Below, piece after piece: positions 34,216-48,790 of a stretch of DNA of 64,000 bases (position 1 is its first letter; each line of letters opens with the position of its first letter). The notes under the pieces are model-generated. The model did no database searches and was not told the origin of the DNA. It saw nothing but the letters and a program-made list of their open reading frames with translations. A program made the translations under genes and the position numbers. This stretch comes from Apostichopus japonicus (taxonomy: Eukaryota; Echinodermata; Holothuroidea; Aspidochirotida; Stichopodidae): the NCBI RefSeq assembly GCF_037975245.1, contig NC_092577.1, positions 32,426,898 through 32,490,897 on the forward strand, given 5' to 3'.

Positions 34216-36615
34216 GTATAAATAATAATAATAAACAAACATTTTCTAGTTAATACATTGATCGCCAACATTTGGTCCGTTTTGTGGTTATTTCAAAACT
34301 GCTATTCAATATTGGGGAACTGCTATGCAACAAAAAAATTGTATAGCAATTGTCGAAATTTGTTGCTATGCAATTTTTTGGCCATAAGTCGAACCCTGGA
34401 TATAGACTACTTTACTTTTTCCAAAATCATGTAAAAATTCAGAATACAGATTTAGGTATTTCTGATATTTAGATTATAATAGCCATGGACATAATTATCA
34501 TTAACAAATAACTCCAAACCATTGCACAATGAGGACCTACTTCAATCAGTCTGTACGATAAAAGGGTTATATGTGCCGGTATGGGAGTGGGTGGGGTGGG
34601 GTTGGGGACGGGGGGGGATACGGGGCTTACGCTGGGTGTCTGCACTACCAATAATGGAAGGGATTCGCTGCAATACTTCCAGGCACCGAAAAGCCGGCAA
34701 AGTTGACCACACGCCCCTGTTTGTGTAACTAAATGACTCACTTGCGATAGTTGTTTTCATTTTCCATGTCCTTCCCGTTACTTCAATACAGAAACAGCTA
34801 CGATTGTTAGCATTTCCTTCTAAATTACGTGATCGAAATGAAAATTCTGTGAACGTCAAGATCAAATTCACTTAAAATTCCTTTCAATTTGATTGCTAAG
34901 CTACATTTCTTGGCAAGGGGGGGGGGGGGAGGATTTGAACTAGGTTAGTTCATAGGGTATTCTTGACAAGACCATTCAAGAAATTACCTTCATATAAACC
35001 TCATGACTTGCCGTGCTTCGCAGATTATCATCTGGATGATACGAATTAAGAACATGAACTATGGTAACGGATTACATGTGACATCTCCCTTTACTTCCAA
35101 AAGCTATAGACGTCTGACTATTTGAATATCAGTATACTGCCGCCACTTTCAGCCACAACTCAGAAACATTCATAATTTCCTGTCTGGTCGACCTCGGAGC
35201 CAATCACGTCTATAGTATCTGATCTCTTTTCAAGGGAACGAGTTGGACATATAGCACTACAATGATCACTAAGGTCTCAAATCTGTGAGGAGGCGTGGGG
35301 GGGGGGGGGTGGACGGGGGTGACATCACAGACTTATACGCGGTTGCGCCCCTGGATGACAAACTATAATCGAACATTGATGACTATGCGCATGAAAAACA
35401 GAATTGTTTAATTAACGCGTAAGAACGGTATTTACTTCAGCAGGGTGGTGTTAGGATTTGATCAGTTTTTAATGATTGGTTTACTAAGCATAGAGGTATT
35501 ACTTTCACGTACAGTACTTGCAGATATATCACCCAGATCATGCACCCAGGTAGGGGCCGAGGACAATTATGTCACTGGATCCACTTCTTTTGTCTTTACA
35601 ATTTCACGGTATACATTCATGTGTGTTTGACAAGTTCTTTCTCTGGTGGATGGTAACCCTGACCTGGTCCACCCTTACCAATAAGTCGGGCCCCCTATTT
35701 GACTTCAGCTCGGTAACTCCGAGGGCCATGTGACTTCTATCAAGACGTAGGAGTGGGGTGGGTGGGTGTAGTATATACGGTAGGCTATAACCTCCAGAAG
35801 CTTCCATCGAGTGTTCAATTAGGCTAAATTAGTTTAAATTATCGTGTTGAAGGGGTGCAATGTGTTATATTTTCAACAATAGCGAAAACCTATTGAATTG
35901 GAGGAGATGGCGCTCAGGGAGGGGGTGGGGTGGGGTAACTATGGATGGGCGCAATACATCCCTTTCGTTGATACATTGTACTTGTTAGTAATGTTTACAC
36001 TGTATACTTGTCAGTAATATGATAACTGTCTTTTATCATGAATTCATGGAAATTCCGATACTCCACTCGGCTCAAAAGACATGCCTATATATACGATGAT
36101 ATTTTCATAAAATAGTAAAAAACCTTCAAACACCTCGAGAAATGGACGCTTTTTAACTTGAAATTTGGGTCGACTATCCCGTTGTATTTACAATAAACAC
36201 TTCAGAACATACTCGTTGACGTTTTCATTTTATCAGGCGACCTCCGCTCTCCTTTTCTTCGGCATTCCCAAAAATCGATGCCCGTAGAAATCTATGGTGT
36301 CGAAAACCCCAAATCAATAAGACTGAACAAGCACGACATATATTTACCTGGTAAATCAAACTTTGTAGCATCTTCATCAACAAAACATAGGTGATAGTCA
36401 GGTGATTACAAATGGAGGTCGAACGCGTCAAAAAAAAAATCAAAAAAATTAAGGGGAACAGATTGAACGTCTGGGCTGAGAATACATATACATACAAACA
36501 TAGACCAGATGTATATGTGTTATTGTAAATGTATGCAACTTAATTTCACACGCCGATTCAAGAACTTGTATCGTGACAAAGAGTTTCAGAGTCAATGCGT
36601 TAGTGGTATGCATGC

Positions 36616-36618
<3 letters not shown>

Positions 36619-36692
<74 letters not shown>
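36619..36692. repeat. (TA)n microsatellite
   Basis: About 37 perfect TA units. The Tyr-Ile reading frames through it are not genes. Confidence 0.97.
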
Positions 36693-36693
<1 letters not shown>

Positions 36694-38678
36694 TTCGTAT
36701 CATGCAGGATGTTCAATGCATCGGATACAAGTTATATTTTATTTTTTGTTTAATTCTTATTTTTACTCACTGTTATTTAAATGTTTATTTGTTTTTAATT
36801 TCTGATTTCTTGAATTGTAAAGTATGTTTGAGGGCCTCATGTAAGATTAGCAGTTTTTTTTTGTAAGTATCGCTAAATTAGTTTTATCCTTGAAACTGTT
36901 GAAATAAATACATAAATAAAATATAAACTCTGTAAAATTCTTGAGTGTATATATTCACTAAATAAACGCGTTTGGGTTTGCTTGGATAAACAAAATATCG
37001 ATATTATTCTTTTCTATACACTTTCATAATAATTTATCTCATTATAGCTTGAATTGACTTGATTTAATATGATGAAGTGTCTGGGCGACATTTTTTTAAA
37101 TTTTTTTATTAAAACAATTTTAAGAAATAATATGACGTACTGAAAGATCTATATAGAAGGATGTTTTATGACTTGATCAGATTACATTATGTTGAATTAT
37201 GCATTGAATAAACTGATGCACATATATACACATGTAGACGATTGAAACTCACTAATATGATTCATTCCAAAAAGCGAGAACTCATTTTTTGAGAGTGCCC
37301 ACAATGATCACTCTTTCGATAAGTGAAATTCCACTCATATATAACATTGAATGAAATCAAACAAATTGGAAGAGTTTACAGAAGAAACCCCGCTTTATTG
37401 TTTCAATGGTAAAATTTGCAAGAATTCAAACCTTTGGAAAGGAGTGAATTTCAACATGCTAACCTTATAATCATACAGCGCACTCGCAAAGACTGAATTC
37501 TCACATTAAGGAATTGTTTTTGGGGATATGATGGTGGTTGTGTAGCATATAATATACGAGTGAATTTATTGTGTGCTGTTGACAGACATGTCGTACGAGT
37601 ACATGCAACAGCACGAGTAAGATCGTTTTATTATTTTTTTTTTTTTAAATTCAAAGATATTTTAGGCATCTGGCCTCATCATTTTTTTATCCAGTCTCTT
37701 CAAAGATATAGGTGGCTTACTCCACCATTAATCGTTTTATTGACTTTAAACATCGTCACCTGCAAGGCCCACTGAAACATACTGACAGAAATTACCAGCT
37801 GGGAGAGCTTATACCCCCCCCCACCCCAAAGAATAGCTGAGTGCCTGGCCTGTCATTGCACATGCAAATTTCTATATGATGGCCGTTTAGATTTTGAGCT
37901 ATTGAAGTGGAGCAAGTTTTGCATACTGAACCCGAACCTTTAGGTCTGCTCGCACGGCGTAATATCCACAATTAAAGGGGAAAAATGCTCTTTATCACCT
38001 TCAATTCTCATTATTTTCACACCATGTTTACTTTGATTTATGCTCTGTCAAATACATAGGCCCCCAGAAAATGTGCCAAAAACTAGGTACTGCAATTTGG
38101 CCATTTTAGGTCCTTTTTCCCGCCAATGGTTAACTTTTCGAGCTGATTTACAATTACTATGTAATTGTGGTATATGATATGCCTATTAGTTATAATTCGC
38201 GGGACTAAACCACATATAAATATCCTCCTCGCATATATGACCTACTCGAACCTTCCCCTAGCATATATACCCTGACCTGGGTTATTATACGGTATCTATG
38301 ATTGATTGAAGATTAAGATTAACATGCATGACATCTCTTAATCACTGTGTGAACGATATACCGTTTCTTATTTATCAACAGATTATTAAACTTCAATGCT
38401 CATTTTATACGGCTCAGAAGTGATCGACTTTAGCAAGTCCATCCAGAAGGGTTTATAAGTCTCTTAGACTTTCCCATTGACCTGCCGAATGAATTCGGAT
38501 CCCTGTAATTTTCTGTTGGATAATTAATCTATCGCTCAAGTCCCTTGGGAAATAGAAAATGAACGGGGATTAAGATTAAAACCATAGGAAGCGGTGGGGG
38601 GGGGGGGGGTAAAGCATGATTCGGCAGAGGAAGAAAGAAGAAAGTTCAAGTTGGTTTAGTTTTTAAAGTATTCAAATG

Positions 38679-39150
<472 letters not shown>

Positions 39151-40444
39151 GCGTTCCAGACTTATTGTAAATAACAAAATAACGTTTAATATACCAAGTT
39201 ATAGATATTTTATTTCTAAACCAAATAATATAATGTAATCAAAACTTAAAACATACAATATTTGTAGCTTAGGGTCATTACGTATTATGAGTTACTCGTT
39301 ATAAAAAATCGAACTATGAGAGAGATTGCGTAAAGGGCAGGTGAGAGGGGGAGTGGAGGGATGGGTTAGCTAGATCTTTATAATGAAAATGAAATATAAA
39401 ACCCAATTGTTCGTTTTTCGTTTTGGTTAGGGTGGGTGTTGAAGGCAGGTTTTTTTTTGGTGTGGGGGGGGGGGATGAGTGACTTTGGTAGCCCAAATCC
39501 GTTGAAAATATAAACTGAAACGTACCATAGGTGCTCTCCGTTAAAGGATTTCTTGCAGAATAAGTAAAAACTTCGAATAAGTAAAAACTTCGAAACTAAT
39601 GTCAGAAACTAACGGGATATTTTATGCTTTGTATTCGGGTGAAAGGAAGCTCATAGACAGCATCCGGTGTTAGCTATAAATGTAGTTAATAACAGAAAAA
39701 TCTCTTAACAGAAAAAATAGTAAATACCAGGAAAAGGAAACAACACTTGTAGGCTTTTTAAATAATTTCATATTGTGAGTATGTCACAGATCTAACCTGT
39801 ACTTCTTATTTAAATTTCCATGGTGGTGGAGGTTGGTACCAATTTTTCATTTAACATATTTGGGATCATTTATAATTACAGTTCAATCTGAAGTTTGATT
39901 TGTATATTTCTAGTCGTCTGCCTGAACTCCGAAGCTGACTTTGGTCTTCAGAATAGAAACTTTAAAAATTCTCCCTGCATACCATGTATACGAGATCGAA
40001 TAAGGGTGGGTGTTCTGTTCAGCCTCAGAGAGGCATCATATGTTAAAATATTTTACCCACATATATACAAACTGAAATATCAGTTGTTGAATTTTAAAAC
40101 TAAAACCCTTAAAACGTTTTTAATTCATTCTGTTCATATAACATTGACACACGTCAGTTAAATAATAATAATCAATATATTCAACATGGGAGAGCAGAGT
40201 TTGTTGGTTTTGAGTATCAAATGTCCCAAGAAATGTTTGACATTTCGAAGAACGCTTTCATGCGTCGTTGACAACTTTATACATATTCTGTTGGGAATTC
40301 CATAACGTAGAGGAAAAAAATCAACCTCTAGCAAATCGTTTGCTCCAAATAAAATAGAACGGGACCGAAGAAAGGAGAGAAAACTAAAGTTAGATATACT
40401 TGACCACTCCCTGATGGAAACTTACATGTCAAAAAAAGAAAAAA

Positions 40445-40597
40445 AAATACATATATATATATATATATAACTGAAATCGTAGTGAGTTGGAAAATCAAGA
40501 ACAGTGAAAAAACTTCCAGCCTCCACCGGGATTCGACCTGGGCCTTCCGCTCTGTACGCGGACACCCTAACCACTAGGCCACGGACGCTGATTGTAT
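40445..40597 (-). repeat. tRNA-derived SINE with (TA)n tail
   Basis: On the minus strand AGCGTCCGTGGCCTAGTGG provides an A box and GGTCGAATCCC (40538-40528) a B box. A cloverleaf with anticodon-stem TCCGC/GCGGA is possible with one acceptor mismatch. A short unique body and a TA-repeat tail follow, the usual form of a SINE. Confidence 0.6.
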
Positions 40598-40814
40598 GTC
40601 CAGAGGTTCGAAACCGGTAAGGAAGGTCGTAATTCCACTGTAGGCGTTTGTCACCTATATCGAACAATACTAGTTCTGTTTTTGGTGACATATTTTGCCT
40701 TACTCTAGAGATCAAACAGGATGCTGACCAACTCGAAATCATTTGTGATTCCTAAAGCCGGATCTCGAAAGAGATACTTTGAACAGACTTTATGTTAGAG
40801 ACTTTATGTTAATG

Positions 40815-41054
<240 letters not shown>

Positions 41055-41938
41055 GATACACATCACCACCGAACTTGCAATACCATCACAACTAATTTAA
41101 GAGAAATGTGTTATGGCCTGTTAACAAAACAGTGTGAGAAGATTTCCATAGTTAAAACTGAAAAAAAGAGGCATTGCCCAAATGAAAAGAGAGAAAAAAA
41201 CCTAACACAAAATATCTAGTATATGCTCTTCTATACAGACGCCGCCATGACAATTACCTAATGAGGAAAAGCGGTCGTAAGTCAGAAATACAACTTGTGT
41301 ATAATAAATCAAAATTGAAAAATAAATTAGATCAAACTGTTTAAATCACGTCAAGAATTTGTTTTGACGAAGAAGAGAATGTGATGTTTTGAAAAATTGC
41401 GAGCGTTGAAACGAAAGACTGTATTAAACCATGTCTTTTCTTAATTCTGTAGTATTTACTTTAAAAGGGGCCTAAAAAAAGAAAGAAGTGAACTGTGTTT
41501 CCCCTACTTCCTCTGTTTTTTCGTTCCTTGACTTGGTTAATTGAAATTGAACAAAATCCTTAACTTCTTCTATTTCACTCGTGTTTTGTGCGCGTGAGTA
41601 TCGAAATAACTTCAAAGGCGTAATTTTTTTCTGAAAGAATTATTAAGATTGTATATTTCCAGTTGAATTGAAATATCCATACACGTGTGATGACGTTTAT
41701 AATAAAGTGAGAAGATCTAAATATATATTGATACAAGTTTAATTTATGAAGATTCTGTCAGCAAAAATGACATATTTTTAAATTAGAATCTATCTGCTTT
41801 GGAATCATATAATATGACAGCTTCGAAATACACATTACTTGACACAATGTAGGTTACTTTAGGAATATGTATAACATATTCTGTAAATCCAATCTTAAAA
41901 TATAAAAAAAAAACAATCGTTCAGCAAATACTTTAATT

Positions 41939-42009
<71 letters not shown>

Positions 42010-42050
42010 AACTAATAAGCATTGATTATTATTATAATAATCAATGCTTA
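41939..42050. repeat. (TA)n microsatellite and adjacent 35-bp palindrome
   Basis: (TA)n to 42006, then a near-perfect inverted repeat at 42016-42050 with arms TAAGCATTGATTATT and AATAATCAATGCTTA. Confidence 0.9.
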
Positions 42051-43434
42051 ATTTACCCAACTTTTCAGTTCATACGTATAGAGGAAACTATTGAATAAAC
42101 ACCGTGTATATATAACGGGAATATCTTCATAACCTCGAAGTGAAGGTTTATATGGTGTAACGTAACTTTTCCGACCAATCATGAACGACTATTTACACAT
42201 AATTGCATCCGATTTGGGGGATTGAAATTCGCGGCCTGCGCAGAGTATCAAATCCACTACCACGCCCCCTTAAACTTCGTGCGGAAAGCGAAGAGGGAAC
42301 AGGGTTGAGAAAACGGATGGGGCTGGTGATTTAAGTGTCTTCACGCATACTTCAATTACGCTACTCGTTGCTAGCATCCCCTCTCCGATAATATTTAATC
42401 CCCTGTAGTCCCCTGTTTAGAAACTAGTATATAATTATAATATTTCCATTTTCTCCCAAGAGATGTTATTTTGTCGGACTTTTAGCTTTTCATTCAAACT
42501 GTTTTCTACTGATCTTTAACACCTATTACAACAATCTGCGTCTCCAGTATTCCTACTTGTCTTGCTTGCTAAATCTCTCTGAAACTTAAAAGGAATGTTG
42601 TGCCACGATAAACTCACAAGATTTCATCCTTTCATCTTCTGTTTTGAATTTCAGAGAAATTAAGACGAGGGGAGGGAGGGAGAGAGAGAAAAAAGTGTTT
42701 CCTTTTGCAAATATTCCCATCCAGCGTGTTGTTAAAGAAAAAAAAAAATCAATTCCGTGTTGTTTGAGTTGTTAAGTAAACCCATGGGCATCGCGAAACC
42801 AGTACGGCTGTCTCGGTATCGATTTTTGTAATGTTACACCTCTCGGTTGCCTCATCTTCTTGATGAAATTAAAAAATATATATGTACAAAAAAAAAAAAA
42901 CGTTTTTTTTCTCGCTTTTCATTTGAAATTGGCAAACAGTTGATTAATCTGAAATATGTCATATCTCTGAGGAATTAATAAAAACACTTAACATTTGTGT
43001 TGTTAAACAGGTTATCAAGTCATGTTTAAATGACAGAATTTTTTTCACGATTTAACCTATTAAAAAGATACTCACCTCACGTTCTAGTTTCACATCAGGC
43101 GTGAGCAAACGGAAAACAACCACAGAAGAAGTGCAATATAGTGGATGATTTTAATTTCGGTGTAATAGGGAATAACATGTATAGAATTTAAATTAAAGTT
43201 CAACTAGTTTTTGATCCATTTTCTTTTATGGAGAGGGTGTCTAGATGGGCAGAGGGAACGAAGGGGGAGAAGGTGTGGGAGAGAATAGAGGAAAGGGGGA
43301 AAGGGGGAAGTGGAAAGGGGGAGTGTGTTGACAGAGAATAACTGAGTTATGTGGCTTTCAAGTTGTGTGTATTTGATACATTTTTCTGTAAGCCTTTTTT
43401 ACTATTTTCTTTAAAAAAAAAGCAATGATGGTGT

Positions 43435-43990
43435 TAAAACGATGACTACAAGGACAATGATAAATGGTGACGACAAAAGAAAGTTGATAACAAACACGAG
43501 GACAAAGATATTGATAATGTCGACGACAACCACACACGGATGGTGATAACGACGACAATGATAATAGTGGCACAAAAGAAATATGGTAAGAACGACGAGG
43601 ACAAAGATCTTGATAATGGTGACGACAACCACACACGGATGATGATAACGACGACAATGATAATGGTGACGATAAAAGAAAGATGATGACAACGAGGACA
43701 AGGATATTGATAATGGTGACGACAACCACACACGGATCATGATACCGACGACAATGATATTGATAATGGTGACGACAAAAGAAAGATGATAACAACCACG
43801 AGGATGAGGTAATTGATAATGGTGACGACAAAAAAGTGATCATAATTATAACAAACATGACGACAGGTACAACGATAAAGACAACTTTACAACAACAAGT
43901 GACGACAACGATGACTACATAGATAAACATAATGACGACACGGCCCACCGTAACGATTACGAAGACAATGACAGCTATCACTAATGCGAT
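43435..43990. repeat. Degenerate GAYGACAAC-type minisatellite
   Basis: Repeats of GTGACGACAACCACACACGG and GATAATGGTGACGACAAAAG in variable-length units. It generates long open frames on the minus strand with low-complexity Val/Ile/Ser composition, which I do not treat as genes. Confidence 0.85.
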
Positions 43991-44109
43991 AACGACGACA
44001 AGAGTACGACAACTAAGGTTAAATGGCGACGAATGGGTGCACAGCTGTAAAAGGCAGACTATAAAGAAAACAACGGCGACAAAGGACCGAAAAGAAGTGA
44101 TAACGATAC

Positions 44110-44310
44110 AACAAGACTATAGACAACTGTGACGACACGAACAACGATAATAAGACTATAGACAACGGTGTCGACACGAACAACGATAATTAGACTATAG
44201 ACATCTGTGACGACACGAACAACGATAATTAGACTATAGACAACTGTGACGACACGAACAACGATACTGAGACTATAGACAACTGTGACGACACGATCAA
44301 CGATAATGAT
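44110..44310. repeat. 39-bp minisatellite, 5 copies
   Basis: GACTATAGACAACTGTGACG then ACACGAACAACGATAAT repeats at 44115, 44154, 44193, 44232 and 44271. Confidence 0.95.
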
Positions 44311-46381
44311 GCAATTCCCATTTTATTTGATACATTTCAGAGATAGAGAAGATTAACTTGACAAAGTCAAGTGACGTAAAAAGTTCCAAAAAAAAAGAAG
44401 GTAGAATTAAGAATATCTTAGTTGGAACATGCGCAATGGCGGAACTTTTGATTGTTGTTGTTTTGTTTGTTCTTTTTCTATTCCGCGCACGTGCGCCTGA
44501 TGTAATGAAAATGGGTTGGTTTTGTATGCAGACGCGATTGCATGGATCTCTTGTCTGTCGGTTCTCTAGGATTTTAAGAGAGGTTTAATTAAACAGCGAT
44601 CGAGATATGAAGACAGAAAGAAAGGAAGAAAGAGAGCGAGAAGAGGGAAAAAATTAAAACCCTAGAAGGCTGAACTAGTGCAAATAGTCGTTTATCGATT
44701 GAGGGGTTTCAATATCCTTTAATGCTCCCATGTAAAGTACATATAGGAGGGTAACCGTAGGGTTTGTCAATAAGCATATCGTTCAGTATGAGTTTACATG
44801 GTCTTGTTTCAACAGCAAGTACTTTATGTATGCCATATACTGGAGTACTTTAAACTGTATTGATATACATAAAAGGCTTTGACCTTAACATATATAGGTA
44901 AAATAAGGAAAAAAAGAAAGATTGTTTGACGATAGATCGTCTTTTGAAAGGGCTCTTAAAGAAATTAAACAATCCGTACATGATGTAGTTTTTTGTTCTT
45001 TTTCTTCTTCTCACGAATATGGATATGAAGAACAGAAGAAATTCCTTTTAATTTTCAGCATTATTTTGTTGTTGTTGCCGGTTTTGGGTTATACCTTGAG
45101 ATAAAGTGAAGGTGAAGTATTCTTTATTGGCCTATGAATATGGTGTGTGTGCACATGTGGGGGGGGGGTGGGTGGGGGTGGGTGGGGGTTTCCCGGGGAG
45201 TGATGGGGTGGGTCGAGTTCGATATAGGACAACAATGCAGTAACATGTAAGACATCTGCGATACATGGAATGAAATTATTTTCCAAATGGATTGAGTGTA
45301 TCGTAACAGCTTGGTGGAGAGAGACAGATGGGTGGGGAAGGAGGTGAGGGGGGGAGGGGGGAGGATGGCTAATATAGACCGTAACCGTCAATCTTGTGAA
45401 CTAATCATGAATATCACGACCCATGCACATGTCTGGGCATAGTATCTAGGTCGGTATAGCTTACCTTCTAGATTGAATTTGCACGTCAGCTGTTACTTTT
45501 TTTGCGCCAGTATGAAAATCCATACGTTTCGCTCATAGTTATGTCTAACATTCTATACATCCCAGGCTGTCTCATGTAGGCTTTATTATAAACAAATACG
45601 AGGAGTTTCGTCAACTTTCCCAAGGTCCGCAAAATGTCGTTCAAACATCTTTACGATTTATGAGCACTATTAATCAAGCGCTGTACCTATAACTTCTTCA
45701 CGTGATATGTTGTTGGATATTGACAGTTCCCGCCACTTGAGGTTCTTTCAGAAGTTTCCCGCCAAGATAATTTGTTAGTATACTATCAATGTAAGATGAA
45801 TCTATTAGTCCAAGGCTTTCCATTTCCAGTAGGTGCAGCAGTCTGTTTTTGAAGGGTTGGCTAAATCATCTTTGATGAAATCAGATCCCGCATGGGTGCG
45901 AAATCACATCGAGAAAAAAATCAGAGGTTGTAGAAAGAGAAACGCGGAGCATCTTTGGCGAAGGTAATTTCATTATTTGCCAAAAAATCACGACATTCAT
46001 AGGGCGTAGACTACAAGTTCTCAATAAAGTATCCCACCAAAAAGCAGTGTAGACACTGTGAGGTTGGGGTGGGGGTTGGATTAGGGATGAGTTGAAAAAA
46101 AGAGAGTTAAAAAGCGTGATAATCACATGGGGCTACAAATATCTTCCTAATTAACTGGAAAATCATTTATCTGGGTGGGCCTATTTTTTGTGTCCCAGAT
46201 GGACCATGTCCACCCATTTTTTTCCTATCCAGATTGGACGTCAGATTGGACGTATCTGCCCATTTTTACCGTAGACTGTTCTTTGATCATGTTTGTTACC
46301 GCGTGCATAGGAAAAGATAATTTAACAAACCAACAAAATTTCTAGCTAATTGAGGTTAGAATTTCTTTCTTCATTTTCCTC

Positions 46382-46592
46382 AACGTGAGGGGCACTATAC
46401 ATATATGTATATCTGTAGCTATATTTATATATATAGTGCCCCTCACGTTTCTCTTGTAAGCAGAATTGTTTTTTCTGCCACGTTGGAGAAGACTATAAAT
46501 ATATACGGTGGAGGCTGGAAGGTTTCTTTTACTATATATATTTATCGTCTTATCCAACGTGGCAGTATAACAATTCCTCCCATAAGAGAAAC
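46382..46592. repeat. Two adjacent inverted repeats forming long hairpins
   Basis: Hairpin 1 has perfect 18-bp arms (46382-46399 with 46432-46449). Hairpin 2 has outer arms GTTTCTCTT (46447-46455) and AAGAGAAAC (46584-46592), a perfect 12-bp core CTGCCACGTTGG (46475-46486 with 46554-46565) and further AT-rich pairing inside. They share three bases at 46447-46449. This could be a fold-back element or a structured RNA precursor. Confidence 0.85.
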
Positions 46593-47532
46593 TGATCGGT
46601 TTATGTAACCATTTCCGCAAGCGAAACAAAATTTAAGAAAAAAGCAGAGAAAAAGGGTAGAAAAAGATTTCATGAAAAAAGAAAGGAATGAAGATAAAAG
46701 AAGGGAAAATAGAGAGAAAGAAAAAGGAGCAGCGAGCCGTTCTTTTAAATTCTTGGTAGGCTAACAACGGTAGCAGAATTAAACACTCTATAAGGTCAGT
46801 AATCGAAGCGTTTGTTTCATTTACCCTTCTTTTTCTTGAAAAGCAAAAATAAAAAAACCAAGTTTCTCGTATTTCAATATGTCGCTTCCTTCACTCTTCA
46901 CCAGCTAACTCCTTAAGCCGCAACACTACCCACGCGATATCACAAGTGCCACTCGATAAACGTGGACAAGCAATGGTTAAGTGCGTGCCCTGTCCAGTTG
47001 CCTCTTTCGCGTTCCACGGAAGTTTGAATCTGTAACAAGAGAACTACTTTAAAAGTTCAGCGCGAGTCGCAAAGGTCGAGTTTTTTCTTTCTCTCTTTCC
47101 TTTTCTATTATTTTTCTTATTAAAACAACCGAATTGATGTATAGAACGAATTTATGTCATGCAAATGAGCATAAACAAGAGATTGTTCTTTGACAAATTA
47201 AGGATTAGATATACGTAAACGTCTTTCTTTGCAAAATTCCCCCCCAAAAAATCGGCACCAAAAAAAAATTAAAACAAAATACTTTGATCAGGTTTGACCA
47301 AAGTTGCCAGTGAAATAATAAATGGCGAATAGACTTTCAAGTAATAGACCTAAGTAGTTTTGTTTTCTGAAGGTATACATCCAAAAAGGTTTAATCTTTA
47401 AGAAATGAATATGAGATCACAATGAAACACGATATCGCTTTATAGACTTTTACGCCCATCATCACCCTCCCCCTATACTCGGCCTCATACGTTATTTTAC
47501 TATAGCGATATCGGCATGATGGATGAAGAACT

Positions 47533-47533
<1 letters not shown>

Positions 47534-47581
<48 letters not shown>
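47534..47581. repeat. (TA)n microsatellite
   Basis: About 24 TA units. Confidence 0.97.
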
Positions 47582-47584
<3 letters not shown>

Positions 47585-48504
47585 CCTAGGCTGTCATTTA
47601 TCAAGATACAAATGCTATATGCCTAATTGAGCAAGTATTTTACTTTCGAAGACATGCAGTCTACATGCCCTCAACACGATTTTTAACCTTCCTTTCTTTC
47701 TCGAAACGCCTTCTAGGAAATCTGTTGCCAAAGGTAAACACAAGCGCATTATATAACAGATAAAGATTGTTTCCCTATAGAGTTTAAAGAATACAAGAGT
47801 AGATGTGTAACTTACCGATGCAATGGCATTTCTCACAGTGTAGGCCTATGCCCTTATTTTAATCAGTACTATAAGAAACGGTGTGTATAAGTTTCGGTAT
47901 CAGAAGGTCAAAGACCTGCTTAGGTAGAGAAATATAATAAAACTACCGTATTTCTTTCTAGAGGGTAAATAGATGGGGAAGGGGGTGGGGTGGTGGGGGG
48001 GGGGGGGAAGAAACTATGTTCTATTTCTATTTCTGTTTTTTTTTGTGTGTTTATTGTTGGGGAGACGGCTGGCCATGTTCTAGTATGGGGCTCGTACTTG
48101 TAACTTGACTATACATGCAATGTATCGAAAGCATTGGTCATAGTTTCGGGTGTACGGTAGCCTACAGTTGCCATCCGAAATTATGAAGAAACGAAAGAGT
48201 CGCAACTATAGGCTGTAAGAGGAACGAGGCTGAAAAAAACTCGATTTAGCACACCAACGTACCAATGTATTCCTGAGACAATGACATAACTTGTATACAA
48301 AGCTTCAGTAGATGGTTATGCACTCATCGTATGACGTAATAAAGCAGCTGTGTGCCGTAACGAAAAAGAAATACGTGTTGCCCGAAATCTGTCTGGTTTT
48401 CTTTATTGAGAAAAAACATAAGATATCACCTTTACTTTTGAATGTCTTTATTTACTAGTCTGGTCGGTTTAATGATGATATGTTTTGCAAAGCTACCACA
48501 GCTA

Positions 48505-48790
48505 GAGAGCGTTGTGGTCAAGTGGTTAAGGCAGTGGACTTGTGATCTAAGGATTACAGGTTCGAGTCCTGGCCAGATCATTACGTTGTGTCCTTGGGCA
48601 AGGCACTTTATCTCCATTGCCTCTCTTCACCCAGGTGTATAAATGGGGACCTGTGAGATAACACTGTCTGCTGTGCGCTGTTTAGCTGTTGCTAAATGAC
48701 TTTGACAGGTTATCGTTGACCGGGGTAATATTATTGAGCATTTGCATGTTGTTGCGCTCTGTAAATGAATATATTATTATTATTATTAAT
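48505..48790 (+). repeat. tRNA-derived SINE with conserved body and (ATT)n tail
   Basis: GTTGTGGTCAAGTGGTTAAG is a pol III A box region and GGTTCGAGTCC (48559-48569) a perfect B box. The body TGTCCTTGGGCAAGGCACTT through TTCACCCAGGTGTATAAATG resembles the shared central domain of metazoan SINEs. It ends in an ATT-repeat tail. Confidence 0.85.

Larger units (their letters stand above)
27098..37500. other. Gene-free upstream flank, first part
   Basis: Apart from the possible 5'-UTR exon and the repeats listed, I see no supported exon. Open frames are short and lack recognisable domains. Many G/C homopolymer runs (30790, 34915, 35300) occur. Confidence 0.6.

Noticed and set aside
40520..40597. 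A functional tRNA gene
   Set aside because: A and B boxes are present but the acceptor stem has a mismatch, the anticodon would be unusual, and a short body with a TA tail follows, which fits a SINE.
43358..43981. A 207-residue minus-strand open frame
   Set aside because: It runs through a degenerate GAC/AAC minisatellite; composition is low-complexity and all frames stay open because of the repeat.
46950..47040. tRNA-like sequence (AAGCAATGGTTAAGTGCG ... GAAGTTTGAATCTG)
   Set aside because: Neither box fits the pol III consensus well and no stems could be built.
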